A stretch of DNA of 48,794 bases from Eubacteriales bacterium (GTDB lineage Bacteria > Bacillota > Clostridia > Lachnospirales > Lachnospiraceae). Each line of letters begins with the position of its first letter. Positions within the stretch are counted from its first letter, which is position 1. The stretch spans positions 1 to 48,794 of the forward strand of contig JAUNFZ010000015.1 of NCBI GenBank assembly GCA_030524785.1. The letters are read 5' to 3'. Positions 32,341 through 40,903 of this stretch are shown piece by piece. The translations under genes and the position numbers were made by a program. The notes beneath the pieces are model-generated. The model made no database searches. It worked only from the letters and a program-made list of their open reading frames with translations, and was not told the DNA's origin.

Positions 32341-34176
32341 ATGGCTTTATCGAAAGCTCAGGAAAAAGCTGTTATGCACGGAGACGGCCCTGCCCTTGTT
32401 CTGGCGGGGCCGGGATCCGGAAAAACAACAGTGATTACCCAGCGAACACATTATCTGATTCAAAAACGTGGCGTAGCGCCCGCCCACATTCTGGTGGTTA
32501 CTTTTACAAGAGCGGCTGCCCAGGAGATGAAAAAGCGTTTTCTCGCCCTTTCCGGGGCGCATTATACTCAGGTCCGTTTCGGGACATTTCACTCCGTATT
32601 TTATGAAATCTTAAAACAGGCATATCATCTGAGCGCAGACAATATTGCGGGAGAGGATGTAAAATACCAGATACTGCGTCAGACAATTTCTCCTATGGAG
32701 CTGGAGATAGAGGATGAAGCAGAGTTTTTGCATGATACGGCCCGGGAGATCAGCGTTGTAAAAAATGAACAGATTCCCCTGGAGCACTATTATGCCGCCT
32801 CTGTGCCCGAGGAGGTATTCAGGGAGATTTATAGAAATTACCAGAAACGGATGGAGGAAGCGCGTCTGCTGGACTATGACGACCTGATGGTCTGCACATG
32901 GGAGCTGTTAAGCCAGCGGGCGGATATTTTGAGCGCCCTGCGCCAAAGATTTCAGTACATTTTAATTGATGAGTTTCAGGACATCAACAAATTGCAGTAT
33001 GAAATTATAAAGCTTTTGGCAGCGCCCCGCAACAATCTGTTTGTTGTGGGGGACGACGACCAGTCGATTTACCGTTTTCGCGGCGCAAAGCCGGAGTTAA
33101 TGCTGAATTTTCCGAAGGAATTTAAAGATGCAGAGCAGATTACACTGGATCTGAATTTCAGGTGTCCGGGAAATATTATGGATGTCGCGGCGAGGGTCAT
33201 TGGGAGAAATGCGGTGCGCTTTCCCAAGGATATACATAAAGTCAAGGCAGATGGAAGCCCGGTAGAAAAGCTCCTTTTCAGAAATCAGGCGGAAGAAAGC
33301 CTGTGGATCATCCACCGCATACAGGAACATGTACAAAAAGGCGGACAGTATGAGGATATTGCCATTTTGTACCGCAGCAATACAGACGCCGGGATGCCGG
33401 CCCAGAAGCTGATGGAATATAACATTCCTTTCTGTATGAGGGACGCGCTTCCAAATCTGTTTGAACACTGGATTTCAAAGCATATCATTCTTTATCTTAA
33501 AGTGGCCATGGGAAGCCGCAGGCGTCAGGATATTCTTCAGATTATCAACCGTCCCAAACGTTATATTGGAAGGGAGTGCCTTGACGAAGCGGAAGTTTCC
33601 TTTGAACGGCTGCGGATGTACTATGAGGAAAAATACTGGGTGGTGCAAAAAATCGACAAGCTGGAACGCGATCTGAAACAATTGGCCGGGATGGATCCCT
33701 ATACGGCAATCCACTATATCCGTCATGGGATAGGGTATGAGCTGTATCTGAAAGAATACGCCCAGTACCGCAATATCAGGGAGGACGATCTTTACGAGGT
33801 GCTGGACCGGCTGGCGGAAAGCGCAAAAAATAAACAAACGCATGAGGAATGGTTTGCATATATCGAGAAATACACGCAGATGCTGGCCGAACAGCAGAGA
33901 AATGAAAAGAAAAAAGAAAATGCCGTTACGCTTACTACCTTTCACAGCGCAAAGGGCTTGGAATTTCCGATCGTATTTTTAATCGATGTAAACGAGGAAA
34001 TTATTCCCCATAAAAAGGCGCTGCTGCAAAGCGACATTGAGGAAGAACGCAGAATGTTTTACGTGGGACTGACAAGAGCCTCCCGGCAGCTGTATATCTG
34101 CAGCCTGAAAGAAAAATACGGCAAGAGCCTTAAGCCCTCGCCGTTTCTGCTGCCTGTGGGCAGCGCCAATGCCTGA
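32341..34176 (+). CDS. UvrD/PcrA-type superfamily 1 helicase
   Basis: 611 residues, shorter than PcrA/UvrD (about 720-750). Helicase motifs in order: Q-motif LSKAQEKAV, Walker A GPGSGKTT, Ia TFTRAAAQEMK, Walker B LIDEFQD, III GDDDQSIYRFRGA, IV LDLNFRC, V TFHSAKGLEFPIVF, VI RRMFYVGLTRA. The C-terminus stops soon after motif VI and lacks the extended RNA-polymerase-binding tail of PcrA. It starts 2 bases after gltX and is probably co-transcribed. Role in DNA repair or recombination is inferred from the family. Confidence 0.9.
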   Translation: MALSKAQEKAVMHGDGPALVLAGPGSGKTTVITQRTHYLIQKRGVAPAHILVVTFTRAAAQEMKKRFLALSGAHYTQVRFGTFHSVFYEILKQAYHLSADNIAGEDVKYQILRQTISPMELEIEDEAEFLHDTAREISVVKNEQIPLEHYYAASVPEEVFREIYRNYQKRMEEARLLDYDDLMVCTWELLSQRADILSALRQRFQYILIDEFQDINKLQYEIIKLLAAPRNNLFVVGDDDQSIYRFRGAKPELMLNFPKEFKDAEQITLDLNFRCPGNIMDVAARVIGRNAVRFPKDIHKVKADGSPVEKLLFRNQAEESLWIIHRIQEHVQKGGQYEDIAILYRSNTDAGMPAQKLMEYNIPFCMRDALPNLFEHWISKHIILYLKVAMGSRRRQDILQIINRPKRYIGRECLDEAEVSFERLRMYYEEKYWVVQKIDKLERDLKQLAGMDPYTAIHYIRHGIGYELYLKEYAQYRNIREDDLYEVLDRLAESAKNKQTHEEWFAYIEKYTQMLAEQQRNEKKKENAVTLTTFHSAKGLEFPIVFLIDVNEEIIPHKKALLQSDIEEERRMFYVGLTRASRQLYICSLKEKYGKSLKPSPFLLPVGSANA

Positions 34177-34200
34177 TGTTTGCCTGCGGGCGGCAAAAGA

Positions 34201-34551
34201 CTATTCTTCGTCTTCGCCGTCCATTTCCTCAAATTCCTGCTCGTCCAGCATTTCGTCAAAGGCATCGGCAACCGCTTCGTATTCATCGTCATCCTCAATG
34301 TTTTCCAGCATCGGATTTCCGTTTTCCTCTTTAAAACGGTACAGAAAGACTTCGCCGTCCTCGTTCTCACCCTGCTCGTTCAGCGGAAGCAGAGCGATGT
34401 ATTGCTGTTCGCCCACCGGGAAAATGGTTAAAATAGCACATTCCAATACTTCGCCGTTATCAAGCGTCAGGGTGACGGTTGCGTGGTCGCAGTCGTCGCC
34501 GCAGGTGCAGCAGTTGCCGCTGCAAACGCCGTCATGTTCATGTTCGCTCAT
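34201..34551 (-). CDS. DUF1292 family protein
   Basis: 116 residues, convergent with the helicase gene. The DUF1292 core (about 25-90) reads ATVTLTLDNGEVLECAILTIF and YIALLPL, with YRFKEE. The N-terminus is rich in Cys and His (EHEHDGVCSGNCCTCGDDC), a possible metal site; the C-terminal 30 residues are mostly Asp and Glu. The start MSEHEHD after gcgagg is used instead of an earlier in-frame ATG. DUF1292 proteins are small, widespread in Firmicutes and of unknown function. A promoter at 34593-34621 fits. Confidence 0.85.
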   Translation of the reverse strand: MSEHEHDGVCSGNCCTCGDDCDHATVTLTLDNGEVLECAILTIFPVGEQQYIALLPLNEQGENEDGEVFLYRFKEENGNPMLENIEDDDEYEAVADAFDEMLDEQEFEEMDGEDEE

Positions 34552-34592
34552 AATAATTACCTCGCTTTGCAATATGATATATGGATATGAAC

Positions 34593-34621
34593 ACTTTAAC
34601 AAAATCTGCCGCCAAATGCAA
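34593..34621 (-). promoter_or_regulatory. Promoter of the DUF1292 gene
   Basis: On the minus strand, -35 TTGCAT (34616-34621), 17-base spacer, -10 TAAAGT (34593-34598). Confidence 0.55.
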
Positions 34622-34726
34622 GAAGATTTCTAATTCTCTTATACAATTATGAAAAAATATATGTTATACTGAAAACATAATATGAAATGGCACACGACAG
34701 ATATCACGCGAGGAAAGGATAGAAAA

Positions 34727-36607
34727 ATGTTGCGTACAAATCAGAAGACTTGGGACATAGACAGGAGTGCGGCACTTTTCTGCGTACCCGGAGCTATAAA
34801 AGAAAAAGACGGCGTTCGTTTTACCGTTTCTGTGCCTGCCGGCCAGGAAGCTTCACTGCTTCTTTATGATAAAAAAAGCCGTCGGCTCCTCCAGGAAACA
34901 GATTTTTGTGAGGAGGCGTCTGTGGGCAGACTTCGCTCTGTAAAAGTGATCGGACTGCCCTGGAGACGGACAGTATATTGCTTCAAAATAGGCGGGCGCA
35001 TTGTGTGCGACCCTTATGCCGCTTTCATCTGCGATACGGCGTCTGGTGGATCCGAAGAAGCCGAAGAAAGAAATGAGGAAAACGTTTACTGCGGCCTGGC
35101 TTTTGAATCCTACGACTGGCAGGAAGACAAGCGGCCCCGGATTCCCTACGAGGAAGGCGTGATGTATCATCTTCATGTGCGAAATTTTACAAAGCACGCA
35201 AAATCCGGCGTACGCCATAAAGGAACCTTTCTGGGGCTTCAGGAGAAAATACCATATCTGAAGGAGTTAGGGGTAAATCAGGTGAAGCTGATGCCAATCT
35301 ATGAGCTTAAGACACAGCCGGAGTCATCCCCTGAGGAAAAACGCTATCCTGAGGACACATCAAAAAAAGAAAAACCAAACTGCTGGGGCTATGGGGCAGG
35401 ATACTATTTTGCACCAAAGGCGCGCTATTCGGCGGGAGCAAATCCGGTGATAGAATTTAAAGACATGGTAAAGGCCATGCATAAAAATGGCATCGAAGTG
35501 CTGCTGGAAATGTTTTTTACACAGGATACGCCTCTGCGGGAGATACTGGACTGCCTGAGCTTTTGGGTGAGAGAGTATCATGTGGACGGTTTCCACCTTA
35601 TGGGCAGAGAAGATATCGGACCGCTTCTGGCACACGATCCAATTCTTATGGATACGAAGCTTCTGGTTGGCAGCCTTCCCGGATGGCAGGAAAAACGCGG
35701 TGCAAAGGAGCAGACGGCATATCGGACATTTGCCGAGTGCAGCGACGGATTTCTTGTGGATATGCGCCGCATCTTAAAGGGCGATGAGGGGATTCTGGAG
35801 CAGTTTGCGTTTCGCTCCAGGAGAAACAGCGACGGATTTGGCATTATAAATTATATTACAAACCACGACGGATTCACCCTGCAGGATCTTGTCAGCTATG
35901 ACAATAAACATAACGAAGAAAACGGTGAGATGAACAGGGACGGCGCCGCCTACAATTTCAGCTGGAACTGCGGGGCGGAGGGGCCAACGAGAAAAAAAGC
36001 TGTTCTTTCCCTTCGCAAACGGCAGATAAAAAATGCATTTCTGCTGATGACGCTTTCCCAGGGAACGCCCATGTTTCTGGCAGGGGATGAATTTGGAAAC
36101 TCCCAGGGAGGAAATAACAATCCCTATTGTCTTGACAATAAAACCTCCTGGGTGGACTGGAGCCTTTGCCAAAAAAACGCCTGGTTGACAGAGTTTGTGA
36201 AGCAGGCCGTGGCTTTTCGAAAAAAATATAAAATCCTTCACATGCCCCGGGAACTGCAGATGGCAGACTACAGATCCTGCGGATACCCCGATCTGTCCTA
36301 TCACAGCAGCCATGCCTGGTACAGCAGATTTGAGTACAACAGCCGCCAGCTCGGCATGATGTACTGCGGATACTACAGCGGCGAGGACGTCTTTTTATAT
36401 GTGGCGTACAATTTTCATCCGCTTGCCCAGGAACTTGCCCTTCCAAAGCTTCCAAACAAAATGAGGTGGTACATGGCGGCGGACACTTCCAGGGAGGAGT
36501 CTTTTCTGCCCGTGGAAGAAGCGCTCCCGGAAGATGAAAGGATTCATACGTTTCCCGGACGGACCGTAACAGTTTTAATTGGAAAGAAGGAAGAAAAACA
36601 GCAATGA
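34727..36607 (+). CDS. GH13 isoamylase/GlgX-like protein lacking catalytic residues
   Basis: 626 residues with the architecture of glycogen-debranching enzymes: N-terminal CBM48-like part (about 15-130), a GH13 barrel, and a C-terminal beta domain. Region IV (YITNHDGFTLQDLVSYD) and AGDEFGNSQGGNNNPYC are well preserved. The other catalytic regions are not. Canonical DVVxNHT reads EMFFTQDTP; DGFRFD (nucleophile Asp) reads DGFHLMG; the acid/base Glu of KLIAEPWD falls in KLLVGSLPG. It is therefore unlikely to hydrolyse glucan and may bind glycogen or regulate. ATG 34727 has ribosome-binding site aggaaagga. DUF5662 overlaps its stop. Confidence 0.88.
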   Translation: MLRTNQKTWDIDRSAALFCVPGAIKEKDGVRFTVSVPAGQEASLLLYDKKSRRLLQETDFCEEASVGRLRSVKVIGLPWRRTVYCFKIGGRIVCDPYAAFICDTASGGSEEAEERNEENVYCGLAFESYDWQEDKRPRIPYEEGVMYHLHVRNFTKHAKSGVRHKGTFLGLQEKIPYLKELGVNQVKLMPIYELKTQPESSPEEKRYPEDTSKKEKPNCWGYGAGYYFAPKARYSAGANPVIEFKDMVKAMHKNGIEVLLEMFFTQDTPLREILDCLSFWVREYHVDGFHLMGREDIGPLLAHDPILMDTKLLVGSLPGWQEKRGAKEQTAYRTFAECSDGFLVDMRRILKGDEGILEQFAFRSRRNSDGFGIINYITNHDGFTLQDLVSYDNKHNEENGEMNRDGAAYNFSWNCGAEGPTRKKAVLSLRKRQIKNAFLLMTLSQGTPMFLAGDEFGNSQGGNNNPYCLDNKTSWVDWSLCQKNAWLTEFVKQAVAFRKKYKILHMPRELQMADYRSCGYPDLSYHSSHAWYSRFEYNSRQLGMMYCGYYSGEDVFLYVAYNFHPLAQELALPKLPNKMRWYMAADTSREESFLPVEEALPEDERIHTFPGRTVTVLIGKKEEKQQ

Positions 36608-37212
36608 ACCCCATCGGACATTTTCATACGATTACAGAACACAAACTGCTTGTTATGAAGCACTGCTTTAAAATCGGTTTATATCGGCAGGGACTGCTTC
36701 ACGACATGTCAAAATACATGCCCTGCGAATTTCTGGTAGGCGCAAAATATTACCAGGGTACGAGAAGCCCGAACAATGCGGAGCGGGAGGCAAAAGGATA
36801 TTCTGCGGCGTGGCTCCATCACAAAGGCAGGAATAAGCACCACTTTGAGTACTGGATTGATTACGGCCTGGAGAACGGACATAATATGGAAGGTATGCGT
36901 ATGCCCAGAAAATACGTGGCAGAAATGCTGGCGGACCGCATTGCCGCTTCCAAGGTATATAACAAGGGAACTTATACACAGCATCATCCCCTGGAATATT
37001 TTCTGAAAGGCAAATCACATTATATGATACATCCGAAAACGCAGCAGGAGCTTGAGCATCTGCTGCGAATCCTTGACAAATATGGCGAGGACGTATGCTT
37101 TGACTACGTGAAAAACGTCTATCTGCGAAAAAAGCCCCTGTCCGCAAAAATCCGCAGGATAAATCGGAAAATGGCATCTTCGAAAACGCTGATTGCGGGA
37201 TATGATAAGTGA
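36604..37212 (+). CDS. DUF5662 family protein
   Basis: 202 residues. The N-terminus HFHTITEHKLLVMKHCFKIG followed by GLLHDMSKYMPCEF is typical of DUF5662. His-Asp pairs (LLHDMSKY) and LHHKGRNKHHFEYW look like a metal-binding helical protein of HD-like type, but no activity is established. Its ATG overlaps the GH13-like stop by 4 bases (ATGA), so the two are translationally coupled. A basic C-terminus (KIRRINRKMAS) could bind nucleic acid or phosphate. No membrane segment. Confidence 0.8.
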   Translation: MNPIGHFHTITEHKLLVMKHCFKIGLYRQGLLHDMSKYMPCEFLVGAKYYQGTRSPNNAEREAKGYSAAWLHHKGRNKHHFEYWIDYGLENGHNMEGMRMPRKYVAEMLADRIAASKVYNKGTYTQHHPLEYFLKGKSHYMIHPKTQQELEHLLRILDKYGEDVCFDYVKNVYLRKKPLSAKIRRINRKMASSKTLIAGYDK

Positions 37213-37218
37213 ATGGAA

Positions 37219-37247
37219 TTGACTTTCATCTGCCGGAGTGCTAAACT
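37219..37247 (+). promoter_or_regulatory. Promoter of trpS
   Basis: -35 TTGACT (37219-37224), 17-base spacer, -10 TAAACT (37242-37247), about 85 bases before the trpS ATG. The leader is too short for a T-box and shows no T-box conserved sequence. Confidence 0.65.
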
Positions 37248-37335
37248 TACTATAGTTGCGCTGCGGGCACGGGAAGAAGGCATTTTCAAGTGGAACGGGC
37301 TTTTCGGCGTTTGATAGACAGGAAGGTGACATAAT

Positions 37336-38340
37336 ATGATAAACGATAAAAAAGTGCTGTTCAGCGGGATGCAGGCGACGGGAAACCTGACCCTTGGAAA
37401 TTATCTCGGAGCGCTGAAAAACTGGGTGAGTCTGAGCGATGAATATGAGTGTTTCTACTGTGTGGTAGACGAACATTCCATTACCATCCGCCAGGATCCG
37501 GCAACGCTGCGCAAGCGCGCCCGGGCACTTCTGACACTGTATATCGCGGCAGGACTGGATCCGGAGAAAAACTGCATTTATTATCAGTCCCATGTTTCCG
37601 GCCATGCGGAGCTTGCATGGATTTTAAACTGCTATACTTATATGGGCGAGCTGAACCGTATGACCCAGTTTAAGGATAAAGCGGCAAAACACGCGGATAA
37701 TATCAATGCTGGGCTGTTTACGTACCCGGTGCTGATGGCGGCGGACATTTTGCTGTTTCAGGCGGATGTGGTGCCCGTTGGCATTGATCAGAAGCAGCAT
37801 CTTGAAATTACCAGAGATATTGCACAGCGTTTCAACAGTATTTATGGGGATACCTTTACCATACCGGAACCCTATATCGGCAAAGCAGGCGCAAAAATCA
37901 TGAGTCTGCAGAATCCGGAAAAAAAGATGTCGAAATCGGACGAAAATCCGAACGGAAGCATTTATTTGATGGATGATCCGGATACCATTCTCAGAAAATG
38001 CAAGCGGGCGGTTACGGATTCAGAGGGCTGTGTGCGCTATCGCGACGAGCAGCCGGGTGTAAAAAATCTGATTGATATTTATTGTGCATGCACAGACGAT
38101 ACCCCTGCCGAAGTAGAGCGGGACTTTGACGGAAAAGGCTACGGCGAGCTGAAGATGGCGGTGGGCGAAGCGGTGGTTTCCCAGCTTAAGCCTCTCCAAA
38201 GCGAATTTGCCCGGCTTGAGAAGGATAAGGCATATATCGACAGTGTGATTAAAAATAACGCCGAGAAGGCTTCCTGGTTTGCCAATAAGACGCTCAGGAA
38301 AGTACAGCGCAGGGTGGGCTTCCCGGACAGAATTAAATAA
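37336..38340 (+). CDS. trpS: Tryptophanyl-tRNA synthetase
   Basis: Class I synthetase charging tRNA-Trp. 334 residues, normal length. HIGH-type motif TGNLTLGNYLGA, tryptophan-pocket segment TYPVLMAADILLFQADVVPVG (residues about 128-148), exact KMSKS in EKKMSKSDEN. Ribosome-binding site aaggtgacat. It has its own promoter at 37219-37247. It is followed by mgtE after 113 bases. Confidence 0.97.
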   Translation: MINDKKVLFSGMQATGNLTLGNYLGALKNWVSLSDEYECFYCVVDEHSITIRQDPATLRKRARALLTLYIAAGLDPEKNCIYYQSHVSGHAELAWILNCYTYMGELNRMTQFKDKAAKHADNINAGLFTYPVLMAADILLFQADVVPVGIDQKQHLEITRDIAQRFNSIYGDTFTIPEPYIGKAGAKIMSLQNPEKKMSKSDENPNGSIYLMDDPDTILRKCKRAVTDSEGCVRYRDEQPGVKNLIDIYCACTDDTPAEVERDFDGKGYGELKMAVGEAVVSQLKPLQSEFARLEKDKAYIDSVIKNNAEKASWFANKTLRKVQRRVGFPDRIK

Positions 38341-38403
38341 TAGAACAAAACAAAAATCCAAAGAGGAAAGGCAGGTGAGCGCAATGGATGCAGGCGGCAG
38401 TTA

Positions 38404-38444
38404 CCCTTCTGATGATCGAACGTGTAATTTCATAGAGAGAAGGG
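38404..38444 (+). promoter_or_regulatory. Hairpin covering the mgtE ribosome-binding site
   Basis: cccttct (38404-38410) is perfectly complementary to agaaggg (38438-38444), the 5' part of the AGAAGGGAG ribosome-binding site 8 bases before the mgtE ATG. A short ORF starts at 38385 with its own weak aggtg site and overlaps mgtE out of frame; its translation could open the hairpin. The element is not a recognisable M-box. Confidence 0.4.
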
Positions 38445-38453
38445 AGCATAATT

Positions 38454-39788
38454 ATGGACAGAGATATTTTTCAGGAACTTCTGCAGGCGAGGGAATTCAA
38501 AGCTGTGCGGAGTATTCTGAATGTAATGAACGCTGTGGACATTGCGGCACTGCTGTCGGAATTGGAGGATAAAGAGCTGGTTCTCGCATTTCGCCTGATT
38601 CCAAAGGATAAGGCGGCCGACGTATTTGCAAATATGGACGGCAGCCAGCAGACCAATCTGGTGGAAATGTTTACAGAAAAAGAGCTGAAGGTCATTCTGG
38701 ACGAATTGTTTATGGACGATACCGTCGATCTTCTGGAGGATCTTCCGGCAAACCTTGTCACGCGTATTCTGGAAGCGGTGGACAGGGAAAAGAGAAACAA
38801 AATTAATATACTGCTGAATTACCCGGACGACAGCGCAGGCAGCATCATGACGACGGAATATGTGGATCTGCGCAAGCATACGACGGTAGCCCAGGCGCTG
38901 ACGCATATTAAACGGGTAGGGATTCACAAGGAAACGATTTATACCTGCTATATTTTGGAACACCGCAGGCTGGTCGGCATTGTGACGGCGAAAGATCTGC
39001 TGACCATGGACGACGATACGCCCATGGAAGACATCATGGAAACAGATATCAAGTTTGTGACGACCCATACCGATCAGGAAGAAGTGGTCCGCCTGTTCCG
39101 AAAATACGATCTGCTGGCTTTGCCCGTGGTGGATGCGGATAATCTGATGGTGGGTATTGTGACAGTAGACGACGCCATGGACGTTATGGTGGACGAGGCA
39201 ACGGAAGATATCAGTAAGATGGCGGCCGTAAATCCCAGTGAAAAGTCGTATTTTGATACTTCCGTGTTTCAGCATGTAAAAAACCGTATTCTGTGGCTGC
39301 TGTTTCTGATGCTTTCCTCCACGGTTACGGGGATACTGATTACTCACTACGAAAATGCCTTTGCGGCGGTGCCTCTTTTGGTATCTTTTATTCCAATGCT
39401 TACGGGAACCGGAGGAAACTGCGGCTCTCAGAGTTCTGCATTGATTATCCGCGGTATTGCCCTGGATGAAATTCATTTTTCAGATATTTTCCGGGCAATG
39501 TTTAAGGAATTTCGGGTATCCATTTTGGTGGGAATTTTGCTGGCGGTTGCCAACGGAATCCGCATTTTAATCATGTATCACGATCCGATGCTGGCGGTGA
39601 TTGTCGGATGCTCTCTGGTGGTGACGATTATGATCTCTAAGCTGATCGGCTGTGTTCTGCCGCTGCTGGCGACAAAGATCAATATCGACCCGGCCATTGT
39701 TTCAGCGCCGATCATTTCAACGCTGGTAGATACATGTTCTATTTTAGTATATTTCAGCATCGCAACCCTGATGCTGCCGCAGTTATAG
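38454..39788 (+). CDS. mgtE: Magnesium transporter MgtE
   Basis: Mg2+ channel/transporter, 444 residues. A cytosolic N domain (about 1-130, superhelical repeats), then paired CBS domains (about 135-255; SAGSIMTTEYVDL, LVGIVTAKDLL) that sense intracellular Mg2+. Five membrane helices run from about 285 to the end, with the pore motif PMLTGTGGNCGSQSSALIIRG (about 318-338) and an acidic CBS-TM linker. Dimeric in known structures. A GAGAAGGGAG ribosome-binding site is partly buried in a hairpin. A strong terminator follows. Confidence 0.96.
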   Translation: MDRDIFQELLQAREFKAVRSILNVMNAVDIAALLSELEDKELVLAFRLIPKDKAADVFANMDGSQQTNLVEMFTEKELKVILDELFMDDTVDLLEDLPANLVTRILEAVDREKRNKINILLNYPDDSAGSIMTTEYVDLRKHTTVAQALTHIKRVGIHKETIYTCYILEHRRLVGIVTAKDLLTMDDDTPMEDIMETDIKFVTTHTDQEEVVRLFRKYDLLALPVVDADNLMVGIVTVDDAMDVMVDEATEDISKMAAVNPSEKSYFDTSVFQHVKNRILWLLFLMLSSTVTGILITHYENAFAAVPLLVSFIPMLTGTGGNCGSQSSALIIRGIALDEIHFSDIFRAMFKEFRVSILVGILLAVANGIRILIMYHDPMLAVIVGCSLVVTIMISKLIGCVLPLLATKINIDPAIVSAPIISTLVDTCSILVYFSIATLMLPQL

Positions 39789-39790
39789 GA

Positions 39791-39835
39791 ATTGCTGCCG
39801 TCAGATTCCGCAAGCCGGAGCTGGCGGCAATTTTA
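39791..39835 (+). terminator. Intrinsic terminator after mgtE
   Basis: attgctgcc (39791-39799) pairs with ggcggcaat (39823-39831), with a second inner hairpin (tccg...cgga) in the loop, then ttttaat. Confidence 0.75.
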
Positions 39836-39857
39836 ATACTATGAGGTGCCAGAAAAA

Positions 39858-40799
39858 GTGAACGGACAAAAGAAAAAAATATGGATAAAAATAGCTGCAG
39901 CCGCCGCTATGCTGTGTTTATTGGCGACAGCCGCACTGAAAGTCGTGCTAGATCATGCATCAAAACAACTGACAGTGGCGGAGCATACGGTGAACATACC
40001 AGGAATTACAGGGGAATATGATCTGATCTTTCTGGCGGATATGCATATTGTTGTCGAAAGCGACGAGGTGGAGGAGGAGTCCAGGGAAACCGTTTCCCAG
40101 AGAAGCGGCCTCTTTGCAGACAGCGACGGAACTGCGTCCGCCAGCCTTTGGGCAGATATGGCCCGCCAGCTCGATTCATTTCATGCGGACGCCATTTTAA
40201 TGGGCGGCGACATGATAGATTTTGCGTCAAACGCCACGATAGAATGTCTGAAGCAAGGCCTTAAAAACATACAGACTCCTTGGATGTATGTGCGCGCCGA
40301 TCATGATTACGGCGTATGGTACGGTACGATGGAAAAAGATGAGGCAAAAGCGCTCCATGCAGAAATTGATGAAAACAAACGCGTCTATTCTATGGATATG
40401 GGGGAATTTCTGATTGTGGGAGTGAATAATAATACCAGCCAGATCTCCCAAAAGGCCCTGAATGAAATTAAATCTTTGTTCTCCCAGGGGAAGCCGGTAA
40501 TTTTGATGCTGCATGTACCGCTTGAATCGCGTTTAGACGACGAACTGAATCAAAAATCAAAGGAAGTCTGGCAGGATCGGGCGCTGATCTGGGGAGAAGA
40601 TACATATTATGAGCCAAATGAAAATACGCAGGCGTTTCTGGATCTCGTTTACGCGAAAGACAGCCCGGTACGGGAGGTGTTAAGCGGCCATCTGCACTTT
40701 CTGTATGACGGAGATCTGACGGATACGGTGCACCAGCATGTGGTAAATCCGGCCTATCTGGGAGAAATTATTCTGGTGCATGTAAGAGGAGAAAAATAA
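39858..40799 (+). CDS. Membrane-anchored calcineurin-like metallophosphatase
   Basis: 313 residues from GTG 39858; GTG 39846 is an alternative giving 317. One N-terminal membrane helix (about 8-25), then an extracytoplasmic-facing domain. Metallophosphatase motifs: LADMHI (DxH), MGGDMIDF (GGDxx), ADHDYG where most relatives have GNHD, MLHVPL, and SGHLHF (GHxH). A segment rich in Glu and Ser follows motif I. The Asn of GNHD is replaced by Asp, so metal site or activity may differ. The start codon is weak and the only promoter would be read-through of the mgtE terminator, so expression may be low. The substrate is unknown. Confidence 0.8.
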   Translation: MNGQKKKIWIKIAAAAAMLCLLATAALKVVLDHASKQLTVAEHTVNIPGITGEYDLIFLADMHIVVESDEVEEESRETVSQRSGLFADSDGTASASLWADMARQLDSFHADAILMGGDMIDFASNATIECLKQGLKNIQTPWMYVRADHDYGVWYGTMEKDEAKALHAEIDENKRVYSMDMGEFLIVGVNNNTSQISQKALNEIKSLFSQGKPVILMLHVPLESRLDDELNQKSKEVWQDRALIWGEDTYYEPNENTQAFLDLVYAKDSPVREVLSGHLHFLYDGDLTDTVHQHVVNPAYLGEIILVHVRGEK

Positions 40800-40816
40800 T
40801 ATTTTTCAACTTCCTA

Positions 40817-40844
40817 TTGACATTCAGGAAAATTGTGCTAAACT
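40817..40844 (+). promoter_or_regulatory. Promoter of cysK
   Basis: -35 TTGACA (40817-40822), 16-base spacer, -10 TAAACT (40839-40844), 60 bases before the cysK ATG. Confidence 0.65.
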
Positions 40845-40858
40845 GTCATTATAATAAT

Positions 40859-40873
40859 CTACTAAACAAGTAG
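40859..40873 (+). promoter_or_regulatory. Possible Rrf2/CymR-type operator before cysK
   Basis: Inverted repeat ctact-aaaca-agtag just downstream of the probable transcription start (about 40851), in AT-rich surroundings. Rrf2-family regulators such as CymR bind dyads of this general size before cysteine genes in Firmicutes. Binding is an inference. Confidence 0.4.
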
Positions 40874-40903
40874 GAAATATATGAAAAAGGAAGGATGGTC
40901 GTT

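Noticed and set aside
38430-39476. 348-codon minus-strand ORF
   Set aside because: Shadow of mgtE, rich in His and Gln as expected for an antisense frame.
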